DNA from: Longitalea luteola
Lineage (GTDB): Bacteria > Bacteroidota > Bacteroidia > Chitinophagales > Chitinophagaceae
NCBI RefSeq assembly: GCF_017356035.1
Contig: NZ_JAFIQX010000001.1
Location: 248,001 to 312,000 of the forward strand
Direction of reading: 5' to 3'
DNA length: 64,000 bases
This document shows positions 35,139 to 44,461 of this stretch, piece after piece. The stretch's first letter is position 1. Each line of letters begins with the position of its first letter. A program made the translations under genes and the position numbers. The notes beneath the pieces are model-generated. The model worked only from the letters and a program-made list of their open reading frames with translations. It did no database searches and was not told the origin of the DNA.

Positions 35139-35421
35139 AAATCCCAAATATCAAGAACCAAATAAATCCCAAATCACAAGGCTATTGAGAGTTTGAGATT
35201 TATTTTCTTGTTTGGTTCTTATGATTTGGTTCTTGTGATTTCTTATTTGGATCTTGAGATTTGGTTCTTGTGATTTCTTATTTGGATCTTGAGATTTGGT
35301 TCTTGTGATTTCTTATTTGGATCTTGACATTTGGTTCTTATGATTTCTTATTTGGATCTTGAGATTTGGTTCTTGTGATTTCTTATTTGGATCTTGAGAT
35401 TTGGTTCTTGTGATTTCTTAT
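35139..35421. repeat. Tandem 35-bp array (GGTTCTTGTGATTTC / TTATTTGGATCTTGAGATTT)
   Basis: About six near-identical 35-base units run from ~35205 to 35420, ending at the stop of the molybdenum hydroxylase gene. A short block in the opposite orientation (CAAGAACCAAATAAATCCC, 35150-35180) precedes them, so the array begins with an inverted pair. Unit length equals that of the array at 10.1 kb, and both carry TTTGGATCTTG(A/C)GATTTG. No gene or terminator seen. Confidence 0.9.
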
Positions 35422-37581
35422 TTAGATCGCTTTCATATTGAAGGGCAGCTTTCTGATCCGTTTACCGGTAAGATCGAATATCGCATTACATAAAGCGGGG
35501 GCAAAAGGCGGCAGCCCGGGTTCACCAACACCGCCTGGCTTTTCTTCATTCTCCATAATATAAACCTCGATGTCGGGTACATCGCTTATCCTTGGCATTT
35601 GGTATTGATGAAAATTGGTTTCCACCGCTTTGCCATCAGTAAAATGGGTTTCATGGGTGGTGGCTGCGCCGAGGGCCATTACAATACTGCCTTCCACCTG
35701 CGCCCTGATGATATCGGGGTTCACATACCACCCGCAATCCATGACGGCTACAATACGGTCGATCTTTAATTTTCCATCGGCCTGGCGCGAGACCTTCACC
35801 GCTTCGCCCACAATACTTTTAAAACATTCTGTGATGGCAACGCCCCAGCCTGCATTTTTTTCCCGCGATTTCCAGCCTGTTTTTTCTTCCAGGGTATCTA
35901 TCAGGGCTGCATAGCGTTCTTCGCGCAGGTGCTGCCGCCGGAAATCGAGCGGGTCTTTTTCTGCGGCATGCGCCAGTTCATCCATAAAGCTTTCGTATGC
36001 AAATCCGTTGGTAGATGAATACACCGAACGCCACCACATTACCGGGATCGGCGATTCGGTGGGAATATCGGCAAAGCTGTAGTGATCGATGCCATTGATA
36101 AAAGCTTCTGGCAGTCCTTCCGTAGTGCTGCCGTTAAAGTTTGTTTTATCGGCATGCGGCCACTGGTGGTCCATATTTTGTGCGGCCATTTTCGTTTGAA
36201 AAGCAGCAATGCGTCCACTGTTCAGTCCGGCTTTGCATTCATATACCGCGCCGGGACGAAAAGGTCCCTGTGTCATATCATCCTCGCGCGTCCAGACAAC
36301 CTGTACAGGGGCTTTTATTTCTTTTGAGATCAATGCAGCTTCCGCAGTATAATCGGTAAATGCTTTTCTGCCAAAACCACCGCCTAAAAATGTCATGTGA
36401 ACAGTAATGTTTTCCATGGGTAACTTCAACCGTTCCGCCAGGTCGCGTTGGATCCAGTCGGGGCCCTGAATGGGGCCGTAGATAGTAACCTTGTCGCCTT
36501 TCACATCGGCTATACAATTCAGTGGCTCCATACAGGCATGCGCTTCGTACGGTGTTTCATATACGGCTTCCAGCTTCTTTTGCGCTTTGTTAAAGGCGGC
36601 CTCAAAATTGCCGCCGGTGCGTTGCGACAAACCAGGCTTCTTCAGGTCTTCTTTCATGCGGGTGTACAAACCGGCAGTATCCAGGTGTTCAAAACCCGCA
36701 GTATCCCATTCTACTTTCAGCGCTTTGCGTGCCTGCATGGCGGCCCAGGTATTGTCCGCAACAATGGCTATACCTTCCCTTATGGTGTCAAATACCGGCA
36801 TTTGAACTTTGATAACATGTTTCACTCCGGGCATAGATTTCACGGCACTGTCGTCGTAGCTTTTTACTTTTCCCAGGAAGTGCGGACTGCGTTCTACCAC
36901 GGCATACAACATACCCGGTAATTTTTTGTCGAGCCCGAATGTGGCCTTGCCATTTATTTTGTCAGGATTATCCTGGCGCGGTAATGGCTTGCCAATGATC
37001 GTATAGTTTTTTCTTTCTTTGAGCGCAACCTGTTTGGGCGGCGTGAGTTTTGCGGCTTCTTCTACCAGTTCGCCATAACCGAGCTTTTTATTACTGGGCC
37101 GATGGATCACCTCGGCTTTCAACGCATAACATTCTTCTTTTGGCACGCCCCATTTTTTTGCGGCGGCTTGGATCAACATTTCACGGGCCGTGGCGCCGGT
37201 CCTGAGCAAATGTTTATATGCGCCGCGTACAGTAGAGCTGCCCCCGGTGATCTGGTTGCCATATTTGCTTTGATGGCCGGGCGCAAAGGCGATCTCTACA
37301 TCGTCGAGCGACACTTCCAACTCTTCTGCTATCATTTGCGGAACAGCCTGGAAAGAACCCTGGCCCATTTCTGAACGATGGTTCAGGATAAATACCTTGC
37401 CGGTCTTATCAATAGAAATAAATGCATTCAGCGGAATGCCGAGGCCTTCGGCTGTTTCAGCAGTGATGATCGTACTTTCTTCTGCCAGGGCAGGAAGATA
37501 AAAACCTATGGTGAGCGCTGCGCCTGTAAAACTGCTTAATTTCAGGAAGGCGCGGCGGTTGATGGAATTTTTCGTTTGCAT
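35422..37581 (-). CDS. Molybdopterin-binding hydroxylase large subunit (xanthine dehydrogenase/isoquinoline 1-oxidoreductase type), Tat-exported
   Basis: A 719-residue catalytic subunit of the xanthine oxidase family in the compact IorB-like form. A twin-arginine signal (NRRAFLKLSSFTGAALTIGF) precedes NAFISIDKTGKVFILNHRSE and MGQGSFQAVPQMIAEELEV. Cofactor-site motifs include TGGSSTVRGAYKHL, ALKVEWDTAGFEHLDT, TVHMTFLGGGFGRKAFTDY and, near residue 684, EEKPGGVGEPGLPPFAPAL, whose GVGE holds the conserved catalytic Glu. It hydroxylates an aldehyde or N-heterocycle using water, passing electrons to the 2Fe-2S subunit encoded 20 bases upstream. Export through Tat with Moco and the small subunit (hitchhiking) is expected. 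The nearby MocA-like gene suggests a molybdopterin-cytosine-dinucleotide cofactor. The substrate is unknown. Confidence 0.9.
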   Translation of the reverse strand: MQTKNSINRRAFLKLSSFTGAALTIGFYLPALAEESTIITAETAEGLGIPLNAFISIDKTGKVFILNHRSEMGQGSFQAVPQMIAEELEVSLDDVEIAFAPGHQSKYGNQITGGSSTVRGAYKHLLRTGATAREMLIQAAAKKWGVPKEECYALKAEVIHRPSNKKLGYGELVEEAAKLTPPKQVALKERKNYTIIGKPLPRQDNPDKINGKATFGLDKKLPGMLYAVVERSPHFLGKVKSYDDSAVKSMPGVKHVIKVQMPVFDTIREGIAIVADNTWAAMQARKALKVEWDTAGFEHLDTAGLYTRMKEDLKKPGLSQRTGGNFEAAFNKAQKKLEAVYETPYEAHACMEPLNCIADVKGDKVTIYGPIQGPDWIQRDLAERLKLPMENITVHMTFLGGGFGRKAFTDYTAEAALISKEIKAPVQVVWTREDDMTQGPFRPGAVYECKAGLNSGRIAAFQTKMAAQNMDHQWPHADKTNFNGSTTEGLPEAFINGIDHYSFADIPTESPIPVMWWRSVYSSTNGFAYESFMDELAHAAEKDPLDFRRQHLREERYAALIDTLEEKTGWKSREKNAGWGVAITECFKSIVGEAVKVSRQADGKLKIDRIVAVMDCGWYVNPDIIRAQVEGSIVMALGAATTHETHFTDGKAVETNFHQYQMPRISDVPDIEVYIMENEEKPGGVGEPGLPPFAPALCNAIFDLTGKRIRKLPFNMKAI

Positions 37582-37601
37582 AACGCAGGTTGATTAACAG
37601 G

Positions 37602-38084
37602 TTAAAAACTTTTTGCCGGCGGCTGTTTCATCAAAGCGGCTGCTTTGTGAATGGCTTTTCGAATGCGGGGATACGTGCCGCAACGGCAGATATTTCCCTG
37701 CATGGCGATATCGATATCGCGGTCGGTAGGATTGGGATTGCGCTTCAACAATGCCACGGCTGCCATGATCTGTCCCGTTTGGCAATAACCACATTGGGGC
37801 ACCTGTTCGGCGAGCCAGGCCTGTTGCACCACATGAGAATTATCGGTACCCAACCCTTCAATGGTCGTGATTTTTTGATTACCTACTGCGGAAACGGGCA
37901 TCGAGCAGCTGCGAATGGCATTACCGTTTAGATGCACCGTGCAGGCTCCGCACTGGGCCATGCCACAACCATATTTTGTTCCGGTTAAATTCAACAGATC
38001 GCGCAATACCCAAAGCAGGGGCATTTTGGGGTCAGCTTCTACAGCATGCGTAGTGCCGTTGATACTAAGTTTGTAGGAAGCCAT
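37602..38084 (-). CDS. 2Fe-2S small subunit of the molybdenum hydroxylase
   Basis: A 160-residue electron-transfer subunit with two [2Fe-2S] clusters. The plant-ferredoxin-type cluster is ligated by [20 protein letters not shown], with the fourth Cys in AIRSCSMPV; the second, all-helical cluster by CGYCQTGQ and [16 protein letters not shown]. Length and order are those of the IorA/CoxS family. There is no signal peptide, so it should be exported bound to the Tat-tagged large subunit. It is the first gene of the two-gene operon and is divergent from xdhC with a 172-base spacer in which I find no exact promoter box. Confidence 0.95.
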   Translation of the reverse strand: MASYKLSINGTTHAVEADPKMPLLWVLRDLLNLTGTKYGCGMAQCGACTVHLNGNAIRSCSMPVSAVGNQKITTIEGLGTDNSHVVQQAWLAEQVPQCGYCQTGQIMAAVALLKRNPNPTDRDIDIAMQGNICRCGTYPRIRKAIHKAAALMKQPPAKSF

Positions 38085-38256
38085 AAGTCGGGTGATTTAA
38101 GAGAATGTTAAGGTACGACAATGAACAGGCGGCCGGCTAATTTATTATTCTAATGGTCATGGAATTATGCCGAACGCCGTTGGTCGAATTTGCCTGAAAA
38201 TATGTGTACCAACTGTTGTAACTTTAATATAATTGCTATAGAATAAATTACTTTCC

Positions 38257-39411
38257 ATGAAAGAAATACAGGCCATTATACAGGCCTTTGAGGAGGCGCA
38301 GCAACACGGCAAACAAACGGCCCTTGCTACCGTGGTGCATGTACAGGGTTCTTCTTACCGGCGGCCGGGCGCCCGCATGCTGATCACCCAGGATGGACAA
38401 CTCACCGGCGCTATCAGCGGCGGTTGCCTGGAAGGTGATGCTTTGCGCAAGGCATTACTGGTGATGGCGCAGCAGCAACCCATGCTGGTGACTTATGACA
38501 CAACAGATGAAGACGATGCCAAGTTAGGTGTAGGACTCGGTTGTGAAGGCATTATACATATAGTTATTGAACCGATCGTTCCTGCGCAAGCCGATAATCC
38601 CATACAATTATTAAAGAATATCAGCGCCCGGCGGCAACATGCTGTACTGGTAATGCTGTTCTCATTGAACGACCGGCGCGAAGTGCAGCCAGGCACCTGT
38701 TTATTGCAATTACCGGGTGAAACCATTTCAACCCGCCTGACCAGCGAAGCGTTGCAAAAGGCCATTGCGAACGATGCGCAAACCGCTTTCATTAACCAGG
38801 TATCAGCCACAAAAACATACGTAGCAGAAGGAAAACAGTATACGGCCTTTATTGAATTGGTTAAACCTGCTGTGTCTGTAGTCATAATTGGCGCTGGCAA
38901 CGATGCCATACCGGTGGCGCAAATGGCGCATTTGCTCGGTTGGCAGGTAACGGTAGCCGATGGCCGGCCGGCTTATGCAACCGCGGCACGCTTTCCAACC
39001 GCTACCCGGGTGCTGGTGACCAAACCCGATAAAGTGATAGAGCAGGTTGTCGTGGATGCGCAAACGGTGTTTGTGCTGATGACCCACAATTATAATTATG
39101 ACCTGAAAGTGTTCCGGCAGCTGATCAGCCAACGCATTACATATATTGGCATGTTGGGACCGCGCAAAAAACTGGTGCGTATGCTCGATGAGTTAAAGGC
39201 AGAAGGTATTGAACCAACACAGGAGCAAATGGCGTCGGTGTTTGGTCCTGTGGGGTTGAATATCGGAGCAGAAAATGCAGAGGAGATCGCATTATCGATC
39301 GTTGCCGAAATAAAAGCCATTATAACGGGCAGAACCGGCGAATCGTTACGTAACAGTGCGGATACTATTCATCCGCGGGTGGAGAAGGAGATGGAGGAGG
39401 TGAAGGTTTAG
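38257..39411 (+). CDS. xdhC: XdhC/CoxI-family Moco chaperone
   Basis: A 384-residue protein of the XdhC/CoxI family, which binds molybdenum cofactor, helps install the terminal sulfur ligand and inserts the cofactor into xanthine-oxidase-type enzymes. The N-terminal XdhC domain has VVHVQGSSYRRPGARMLITQ, AISGGCLEGDALR and LGCEGIIHIVIEPI; the C-terminal Rossmann domain has VSVVIIGAGNDAIPVAQMAH and later YIGMLGPRKKLVRMLDELKA. It is divergent from the hydroxylase operon and precedes a mocA-like gene, consistent with maturation of that enzyme. A spacer of about 700 bases with repeats separates it from the next gene. Confidence 0.92.
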   Translation: MKEIQAIIQAFEEAQQHGKQTALATVVHVQGSSYRRPGARMLITQDGQLTGAISGGCLEGDALRKALLVMAQQQPMLVTYDTTDEDDAKLGVGLGCEGIIHIVIEPIVPAQADNPIQLLKNISARRQHAVLVMLFSLNDRREVQPGTCLLQLPGETISTRLTSEALQKAIANDAQTAFINQVSATKTYVAEGKQYTAFIELVKPAVSVVIIGAGNDAIPVAQMAHLLGWQVTVADGRPAYATAARFPTATRVLVTKPDKVIEQVVVDAQTVFVLMTHNYNYDLKVFRQLISQRITYIGMLGPRKKLVRMLDELKAEGIEPTQEQMASVFGPVGLNIGAENAEEIALSIVAEIKAIITGRTGESLRNSADTIHPRVEKEMEEVKV

Positions 39412-40109
39412 TAGGTAATGGGCAATAAGCAATGGGCAACTGGCAATAAACAATAGGCAATTGGGTATTGAGGTTGTATGTTTTCAGGATCTGATGGTAC
39501 TTTTTGCTAATTGGACCATCTGTTTGCTAAATAGCTTCGATCATTTTCTGATTTTGATAAGCCGTTTGCGGGTTATTACAATGCATTCGGTGATTTTGTA
39601 TATTGATTTGTTTAATTGACTAACTCATTGAGCGGTTTGCGTTACTCTTTTAGCTGATTGAGCAGGCCAACTGGCTGTTTGCCGAGGCCGCATGAGCAAC
39701 AGGACTATCAAACCAGCAAACTGCGCACACAATTTGAAAAAAGAACTGATCATTTCGGTCATTTGATCAAGCAATTTCACAATTGGGTGATACAAGTTGA
39801 AAAACAGGGTGCTCAATCCGGCAAATGATTTATACAAATCGCACAACAGATCACTCAATCCGGAAAAAGTTCGATACAAATTGCAAAACTGATTACTCAA
39901 TCCGGCAAAAGATCGATATAAGCCGCAAAAAGGCCAGTGAATCAGGTAAGCGGACCATCACATTCGCAAAAACCGGTACTCGATCCGGCAAAAGATTGAC
40001 AACATTCGTCCGGTAAACCGGTAATTGTAAGCTGTAACGGTCAACCGACAAAGAGCGAAAACCAATATATAAACGATCTTAAATTCTTCCCTTAGGGGGT
40101 AGGGGGTAT
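39412..40109. repeat. Spacer with CAATAGGCAAT-type repeats and a degenerate 42-bp repeat block
   Basis: 39415-39470 holds variants of GCAATGGGCAACTGGCAAT. From ~39745 to ~40010 there is a degenerate 42-base repeat (ATACAAATCGCACAACAGAT then CACTCAATCCGGAAAAAGTTCG), about four to five units. Because 42 is divisible by three, frames stay open on both strands. A minus-strand frame (39625-39900, 91 codons) reads as 14-residue amphipathic repeats (NLYRTFSGLSDLLC, DLYKSFAGLSTLFF). I cannot support it as a gene: it has no family signal and no clear ribosome site. Confidence 0.65.
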
Positions 40110-40712
40110 ATGACAATCTTCCACACTGATATTATAATTCTCGCCGCTGGCGCATCTACCCGGTTGGGCCAGCCCAAGCAGTTATTGCCCTGGCAGGGAA
40201 CCACCTTATTGCGCCATGCAGTAGAAACGGCACTGGCAGTGGCCACCAATCCGGTAGTCATAACCGGCGCTAATGCAGAACACCTGGCCACTGCTGTCGA
40301 TGCCGGCAGAGCGAAAATAGTGTACAATCCCGACTGGCAGGAGGGAATAGCGTCTTCCATTCGCTGTGGTTTGCAGGCCCTGCTGAACCGCACGCCGGAG
40401 CCCGACCAGGTGATCTTTATGGTATGTGATCAACCCTTTGTAACGCCGGAATTGTTGCTGGAGCTGATCAATGAACGGCAAAACACCGGTAAATCCATCG
40501 TAGCCAGCGCTTATGACGGCACTCTGGGCATTCCGGCTTTGTTCGACAGGACCATGTTTCCGCAATTGCTTGAGCTTCAGGGCGACACAGGGGCGAAGCA
40601 ATTGATTAAAAACAATCTCGATGATACCGCTACAGTGTTATTTCCGCAAGGAAATATCGATATTGATACGTTGGGGGAGTATGAGGGGCTAATTGAAAAG
40701 GTGAAAAGGTGA
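40110..40712 (+). CDS. mocA: MobA-like nucleotidyltransferase, probably molybdenum cofactor cytidylyltransferase (MocA type)
   Basis: A 200-residue NTP transferase. The nucleotide-binding motif DIIILAAGASTRLGQPKQLL and the metal-binding motif VIFMVCDQPFVTPELL match the MocA/CoxC-like branch that converts Moco to molybdopterin cytosine dinucleotide, rather than MobA (LAGGxSxRMGxDK). The motif GIPALFDRTMFPQLLELQGD, near GDTGAKQLI, is also characteristic. MCD is the cofactor form of many bacterial xanthine-oxidase-family enzymes such as the one at 35422. It heads the plus-strand Moco gene series (moaA, moeA). Its stop lies 77 bases before moaA. Confidence 0.85.
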   Translation: MTIFHTDIIILAAGASTRLGQPKQLLPWQGTTLLRHAVETALAVATNPVVITGANAEHLATAVDAGRAKIVYNPDWQEGIASSIRCGLQALLNRTPEPDQVIFMVCDQPFVTPELLLELINERQNTGKSIVASAYDGTLGIPALFDRTMFPQLLELQGDTGAKQLIKNNLDDTATVLFPQGNIDIDTLGEYEGLIEKVKR

Positions 40713-40789
40713 TAAAGGTGACTTATCAACTGTCCAATCAACTTGTCAGCTGAATTAGTTAAATTTACCACTTCAACCAATTGCAGGAA

Positions 40790-41770
40790 ATGATAATTGA
40801 TCAGTTTAACAGAGTGCACGATTATTTACGGATCTCATTGACCGACAATTGTAATTTTCGCTGCTTCTACTGTATGCCCGAAGAGGAATACGAATTCACG
40901 CCCGCTTCCAAACTGATGCAGGCGTTTGAAATAGAAGCCATCGCGAAAACATTTGTCAATATGGGGGTGAAAAAGATCCGGTTAACCGGCGGGGAGCCGC
41001 TGGTACGCAAAGATGCCGCCGACATTATCCTTGCCCTGTCGAAACTGCCAGTTACCTTAACATTAACTACCAATGGCGCCCGCCTGCATGAGTTTCTGCC
41101 TACGTTGAAACAGGCCGGCATCACATCCCTCAATGTAAGCCTGGATACGTTACAGGCCGATAAATTCCAACTCATCACCCGCCGCGATCAGTTCCAGCGG
41201 GTATACGATAATATTCACCTGTTGCTGGAAAACGACATTCGCGCCAAAGTGAATGTGGTAGTGATGAAAGATTTCAATGAACAGGAGATCAATGATTTTG
41301 TTGCCTGGACGAAAAACACGCCCGTGCATGTTCGCTTCATCGAGTTCATGCCCTTCCAGGGTAACCGGTGGACGAGCAACAAAGTGCTTACCTGGCAACA
41401 GATGCTGCAGATCATTGAAGCCGAGTACTCGTTCATTCGCCTGAAAGACGAATTGAACGATACCGCTAAAAAATATATGGTGCCTGGTTTTGCCGGAACC
41501 TTTGCCGTCATCAGCACCATGAGCGCTCCGTTCTGCAGCACCTGCAACCGGATGCGCCTGACAGCAGATGGCAAAATGAAAAACTGTCTTTTTTCGAAAG
41601 AAGAGACCGATCTGCTTACCACATTGCGAAATGGCGGCGACATCATTCCTTTGATCCGCCAGAGCATTCATGCAAAGGCCGCAGCGTTGGGCGGACAATT
41701 CAATACCGATTTTGAACACCTGGAAGCCAATGCTATCCAGAACCGCAGTATGATCACCATCGGAGGTTAA
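40790..41770 (+). CDS. moaA: GTP 3',8-cyclase MoaA (radical SAM)
   Basis: First enzyme of molybdenum cofactor synthesis: it converts GTP to 3',8-cyclo-GTP with S-adenosylmethionine. The radical-SAM cluster motif is DNCNFRCFYCMPEEE (CxxxCxxC), followed by IRLTGGEPLVRKD. The second 4Fe-4S cluster is ligated by APFCSTCNRMRLTADGKMKN CLFS (C-x2-C-x13-C pattern). Length 326 is usual. I prefer the ATG at 40790 with GCAGGAA before it over a TTG three codons upstream. MoaA normally ends in a conserved GG; here the chain ends IGG, as expected. It precedes moeA by 10 bases. Confidence 0.96.
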   Translation: MIIDQFNRVHDYLRISLTDNCNFRCFYCMPEEEYEFTPASKLMQAFEIEAIAKTFVNMGVKKIRLTGGEPLVRKDAADIILALSKLPVTLTLTTNGARLHEFLPTLKQAGITSLNVSLDTLQADKFQLITRRDQFQRVYDNIHLLLENDIRAKVNVVVMKDFNEQEINDFVAWTKNTPVHVRFIEFMPFQGNRWTSNKVLTWQQMLQIIEAEYSFIRLKDELNDTAKKYMVPGFAGTFAVISTMSAPFCSTCNRMRLTADGKMKNCLFSKEETDLLTTLRNGGDIIPLIRQSIHAKAAALGGQFNTDFEHLEANAIQNRSMITIGG

Positions 41771-41780
41771 TATCAGCGTC

Positions 41781-42968
41781 ATGATTTCTGTAACAGAAGC
41801 AAAAAACTTGATCCGCGCCAATGCCAAAGCGTTGACGCCGGTAACCATACCATTGCAGGAAGCGGCAGGCCGCATACTGGCTGCCGACGTATCGGCGAGA
41901 ACTGATATTCCCGCCTTCAATCAATCGGCAATGGACGGTTACGCTTTATCGTTTGCCGGTTACGAATTGCATAAAACATTAACCATACAGGGCGAAGTGC
42001 CCGCCGGTGCATCTGCGTTATCCCTTTTACAGGGCAACCAGGCCATACGCATTTTTACCGGGGCGCCTGTACCGGCCGGCGCCGATACCGTGGTGATGCA
42101 GGAAAAAGTGGAGGCTGCCAATGGCCGGCTCACCATCATCGACGAACAATTAAAGACCGGCAGCAACGTGCGCCTCAAAGGCTCTGAAATAAAAGCCGGT
42201 GAGCTGGTATTGTCGAAAGGACAAAAGCTAACGCCTGCCGCTGTGGGCTTTTTGGCCACAACAGGTGTGTCGGAAGTAACTGTTTATCCAACACCGGTGA
42301 TGAGCATTATTGTGACCGGCAATGAGCTGCAACAACCGGGCAGGGAATTGTTGCATGGACAGGTATACGAATGCAATTCCTTTCAGCTACGGGCGGCTTT
42401 GCAGGGATTACAGATAGAAAATGTTCCGGTGTTTGAAGCGAAGGACGATCCGCAAACAGTAAAAGATATATTGCAAAACGCATTGGACAATAGTGATGTG
42501 GTCCTGTTGACCGGGGGTGTTAGTGTAGGTAATTATGACTTTGTGCCCGAAGCAGCTGCAGCCTGTGGCGTAACCACTTTATTCCACAAACTAAAGCAGC
42601 GGCCGGGCAAACCATTGTTCGTAGGTACAAAAGGAAATAAATGGGTATTCGGTTTACCCGGTAATCCGTCATCGGTGCTCACCTGTTTTTATGAATATGT
42701 GATACCGGCCCTCGAGCAGCTGATGCAGTTGCCACCGGTGTTAAAAACCATTACAACGACTATATCAAGATCGTATTCCAAAAATGCGGCGCTGACCTTT
42801 TTCCTGAAAGGCTATTACGACGGACAATCGGCTGCTCCGCTCGATGCCCAGGAATCGTACAGGCTTCGATCATTTGCCATGGCCAATTGCCTGTTGTGCT
42901 TGCCGGAAGAGAAAATGGAATACAATGCCGGGGACGAAGTGGAAGTTCATTTATTACCTGATTCATAG
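41781..42968 (+). CDS. moeA: Molybdopterin molybdotransferase MoeA
   Basis: A 395-residue enzyme that inserts molybdate into adenylated molybdopterin. Family motifs are AAGRILAADVSARTDIPAFN, QSAMDGYAL, IFTGAPVPAGADTVVMQE, VRLKGSEIKAGELVL, SIIVTGNELQQPG, VVLLTGGVSVGNYDFV and FGLPGNPSSVLTCFYEYVIP, covering domains I to IV in order. It starts 10 bases after moaA, so translational coupling or a shared transcript is likely. A repeat-rich spacer follows. Confidence 0.95.
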   Translation: MISVTEAKNLIRANAKALTPVTIPLQEAAGRILAADVSARTDIPAFNQSAMDGYALSFAGYELHKTLTIQGEVPAGASALSLLQGNQAIRIFTGAPVPAGADTVVMQEKVEAANGRLTIIDEQLKTGSNVRLKGSEIKAGELVLSKGQKLTPAAVGFLATTGVSEVTVYPTPVMSIIVTGNELQQPGRELLHGQVYECNSFQLRAALQGLQIENVPVFEAKDDPQTVKDILQNALDNSDVVLLTGGVSVGNYDFVPEAAAACGVTTLFHKLKQRPGKPLFVGTKGNKWVFGLPGNPSSVLTCFYEYVIPALEQLMQLPPVLKTITTTISRSYSKNAALTFFLKGYYDGQSAAPLDAQESYRLRSFAMANCLLCLPEEKMEYNAGDEVEVHLLPDS

Positions 42969-43310
42969 TTCACATTCACAGTTCACATTCACAGTTCAAA
43001 GTTCATAGTTTAAAGTTCAAAGTTTATAGTTGTTCAGTTGTTCAGTTATTCAGTTATTCAGTTATTCAGTTATTCAGTTATTTGGTTATTCAGTTATATA
43101 GATGTTTCCTTTTGTGATTTGCGTTTTGGATTTTGATTTTTATTTGGTTCTTGCGATTTGCGTTTTGGATTTTGATTTTTATTTGGTTCTTGCGATTTGA
43201 CTTTTGAGATTTTGACTTTTATTTGGTTCTTGCGATTTGACTTTTGAGATTTTGACCGGTAACCGGTAACTGGCAACCGGTACCCGGTAACCGGCAACCT
43301 GTAACAGTCT
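42969..43310. repeat. Composite repeat spacer: CAGTTCACATT, TTATTCAG, 39-40-bp GATTTG units, and ACCGGTAACTGG
   Basis: Four different repeat texts are placed end to end between moeA and the TauE/SafE gene. 42969-43027: CACAGTTCACATT variants. 43028-43098: TTCAGTTA octamers. 43112-43255: about four units of 39-40 bases with GATTTGCGTTTTGGATTTTG and ATTTGGTTCTTGC. 43257-43302: GGTAACCGGTAACTGGCAACC. The last two recur elsewhere in the window. No gene seen. Confidence 0.88.
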
Positions 43311-44111
43311 ATGACTATTATGGAAATCATATTCTACTGTCTACTTTTCCTGGTAGCTTTCCTCTACGCTTCCGTAGGTCATGGAGGCGCCAGTGGTTAC
43401 CTGGCCCTCATGGCCCTGTTTGGTATAGCTCCAGACGTGATGAAGCCCACGGCATTGATGTTGAACCTGTTTGTGTCGCTCACTTCCTTCATTCAGTTCT
43501 ATCGCGGTAAACATTTTAAATGGCGCATATTTTTACCCTTTGCAATTGCTTCCATCCCGATGGCTTACCTGGGTGGGTTGATCCAGATAGACGGCGATGT
43601 ATATAAAAAGATCCTCGGCCTCCTGTTGCTGATACCGGTTATTCGTTTCTGGTTCTTCAGTAAAGTAGATGTTACGGAGTTTAAACCGGCAAGTTGGCTA
43701 TGGTCGCTGATGATTGGCGCCAGCATTGGTTTTTTATCGGGGCTGATAGGTATTGGCGGCGGCATCATTTTATCGCCCATTTTGCTAATGCTTAAATGGA
43801 CCGATCAAAAGCAAACGGCAGCTATCAGTGCGCTGTTCATTTTTGTAAATTCAATAGCCGGCCTGCTGGGTCAATTACAGAAAGGGATTCACTTTAGTGC
43901 CGATATGTATTTGTATGTAGCCATTGCCTTTGTTGGCGGACTGGCAGGTGCTTATTTTGGCGCCCTGCGGTTCAGGCAGGCGGTGTTGAAGAATATTCTG
44001 GCGTCGGCATTGCTGGTGGCTTCAATAAAACTGATCTTTTCTTCAACCGATAAAAAGCCGGCCGACAAAAGCGTCGATGCCCCTGCTTCAGTAACCAATG
44101 CAACCCATTGA
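43311..44111 (+). CDS. TauE/SafE-family membrane permease (sulfite/sulfonate-anion exporter type)
   Basis: A 266-residue inner-membrane protein with about seven to eight hydrophobic segments in two similar halves. The family repeats are visible as YASVGHGGASGYLALMALFG in the first half and IGFLSGLIGIGGGIILSPIL in the second, plus ALFIFVNSIAGLLGQ. The family exports sulfite, sulfonates or related organic anions. Its place inside the molybdenum cofactor cluster suggests handling of a sulfur anion or other product tied to Moco enzymes (inference). The start could be the ATG at 43311 or at 43320. Confidence 0.88.
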   Translation: MTIMEIIFYCLLFLVAFLYASVGHGGASGYLALMALFGIAPDVMKPTALMLNLFVSLTSFIQFYRGKHFKWRIFLPFAIASIPMAYLGGLIQIDGDVYKKILGLLLLIPVIRFWFFSKVDVTEFKPASWLWSLMIGASIGFLSGLIGIGGGIILSPILLMLKWTDQKQTAAISALFIFVNSIAGLLGQLQKGIHFSADMYLYVAIAFVGGLAGAYFGALRFRQAVLKNILASALLVASIKLIFSSTDKKPADKSVDAPASVTNATH

Positions 44112-44152
44112 TGCCGGGAAAAGCGTGCTGCGGTCATGTTCAATTAGTTAAG

Positions 44153-44160
44153 TAAATTTG
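44153..44160 (+). promoter_or_regulatory. Candidate -7 box upstream of moaD
   Basis: TAAATTTG fits the Bacteroidota -7 consensus, 68 bases before the moaD ATG. No TTTG occurs at the ideal -33 distance, so confidence is limited. It would let moaD, moaE and moaCB be expressed apart from moaA-moeA. Confidence 0.4.
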
Positions 44161-44227
44161 TGGTCGGCCCGGAAAGGGTAGATGCAAAGGGTAGAAACGT
44201 TTAAATAACATTGAATAAAATATATTT

Positions 44228-44461
44228 ATGGCGGTACAGGTCATTGTGTTTGGACAGCTTACAGATATTATGGGCAACAGTCCCGTAATGGTAGACCATG
44301 CGGCGGATACCAGTGAATTGATCGAGCAGTTAAATCAACGTTATCCTGCGCTGGTGAATAAGCCGTATATTATTGCCGTTGACAGGCAGATTGTAACGGT
44401 GCATACCGCTTTATCGGGGAACAATACCGTAGCCTTGCTGCCACCTTTTGCCGGAGGATAG
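44228..44461 (+). CDS. moaD: Molybdopterin synthase sulfur carrier subunit MoaD
   Basis: A 77-residue ubiquitin-like protein: VQVIVFGQLTDIMGNSPVMV at the N-terminus and the essential C-terminal di-glycine in LLPPFAGG. The C-terminal Gly is adenylated and thiocarboxylated so that it can donate sulfur to precursor Z within the MoaD-MoaE complex. The gene for its activating enzyme (MoeB/ThiF type) is not in the window. MoaE follows after a 176-base repeat spacer. Confidence 0.93.
   Translation: MAVQVIVFGQLTDIMGNSPVMVDHAADTSELIEQLNQRYPALVNKPYIIAVDRQIVTVHTALSGNNTVALLPPFAGG

Noticed and set aside
35205-35420. CRISPR array
   Set aside because: Direct 35-base units are adjacent without spacers; the pattern is a minisatellite.
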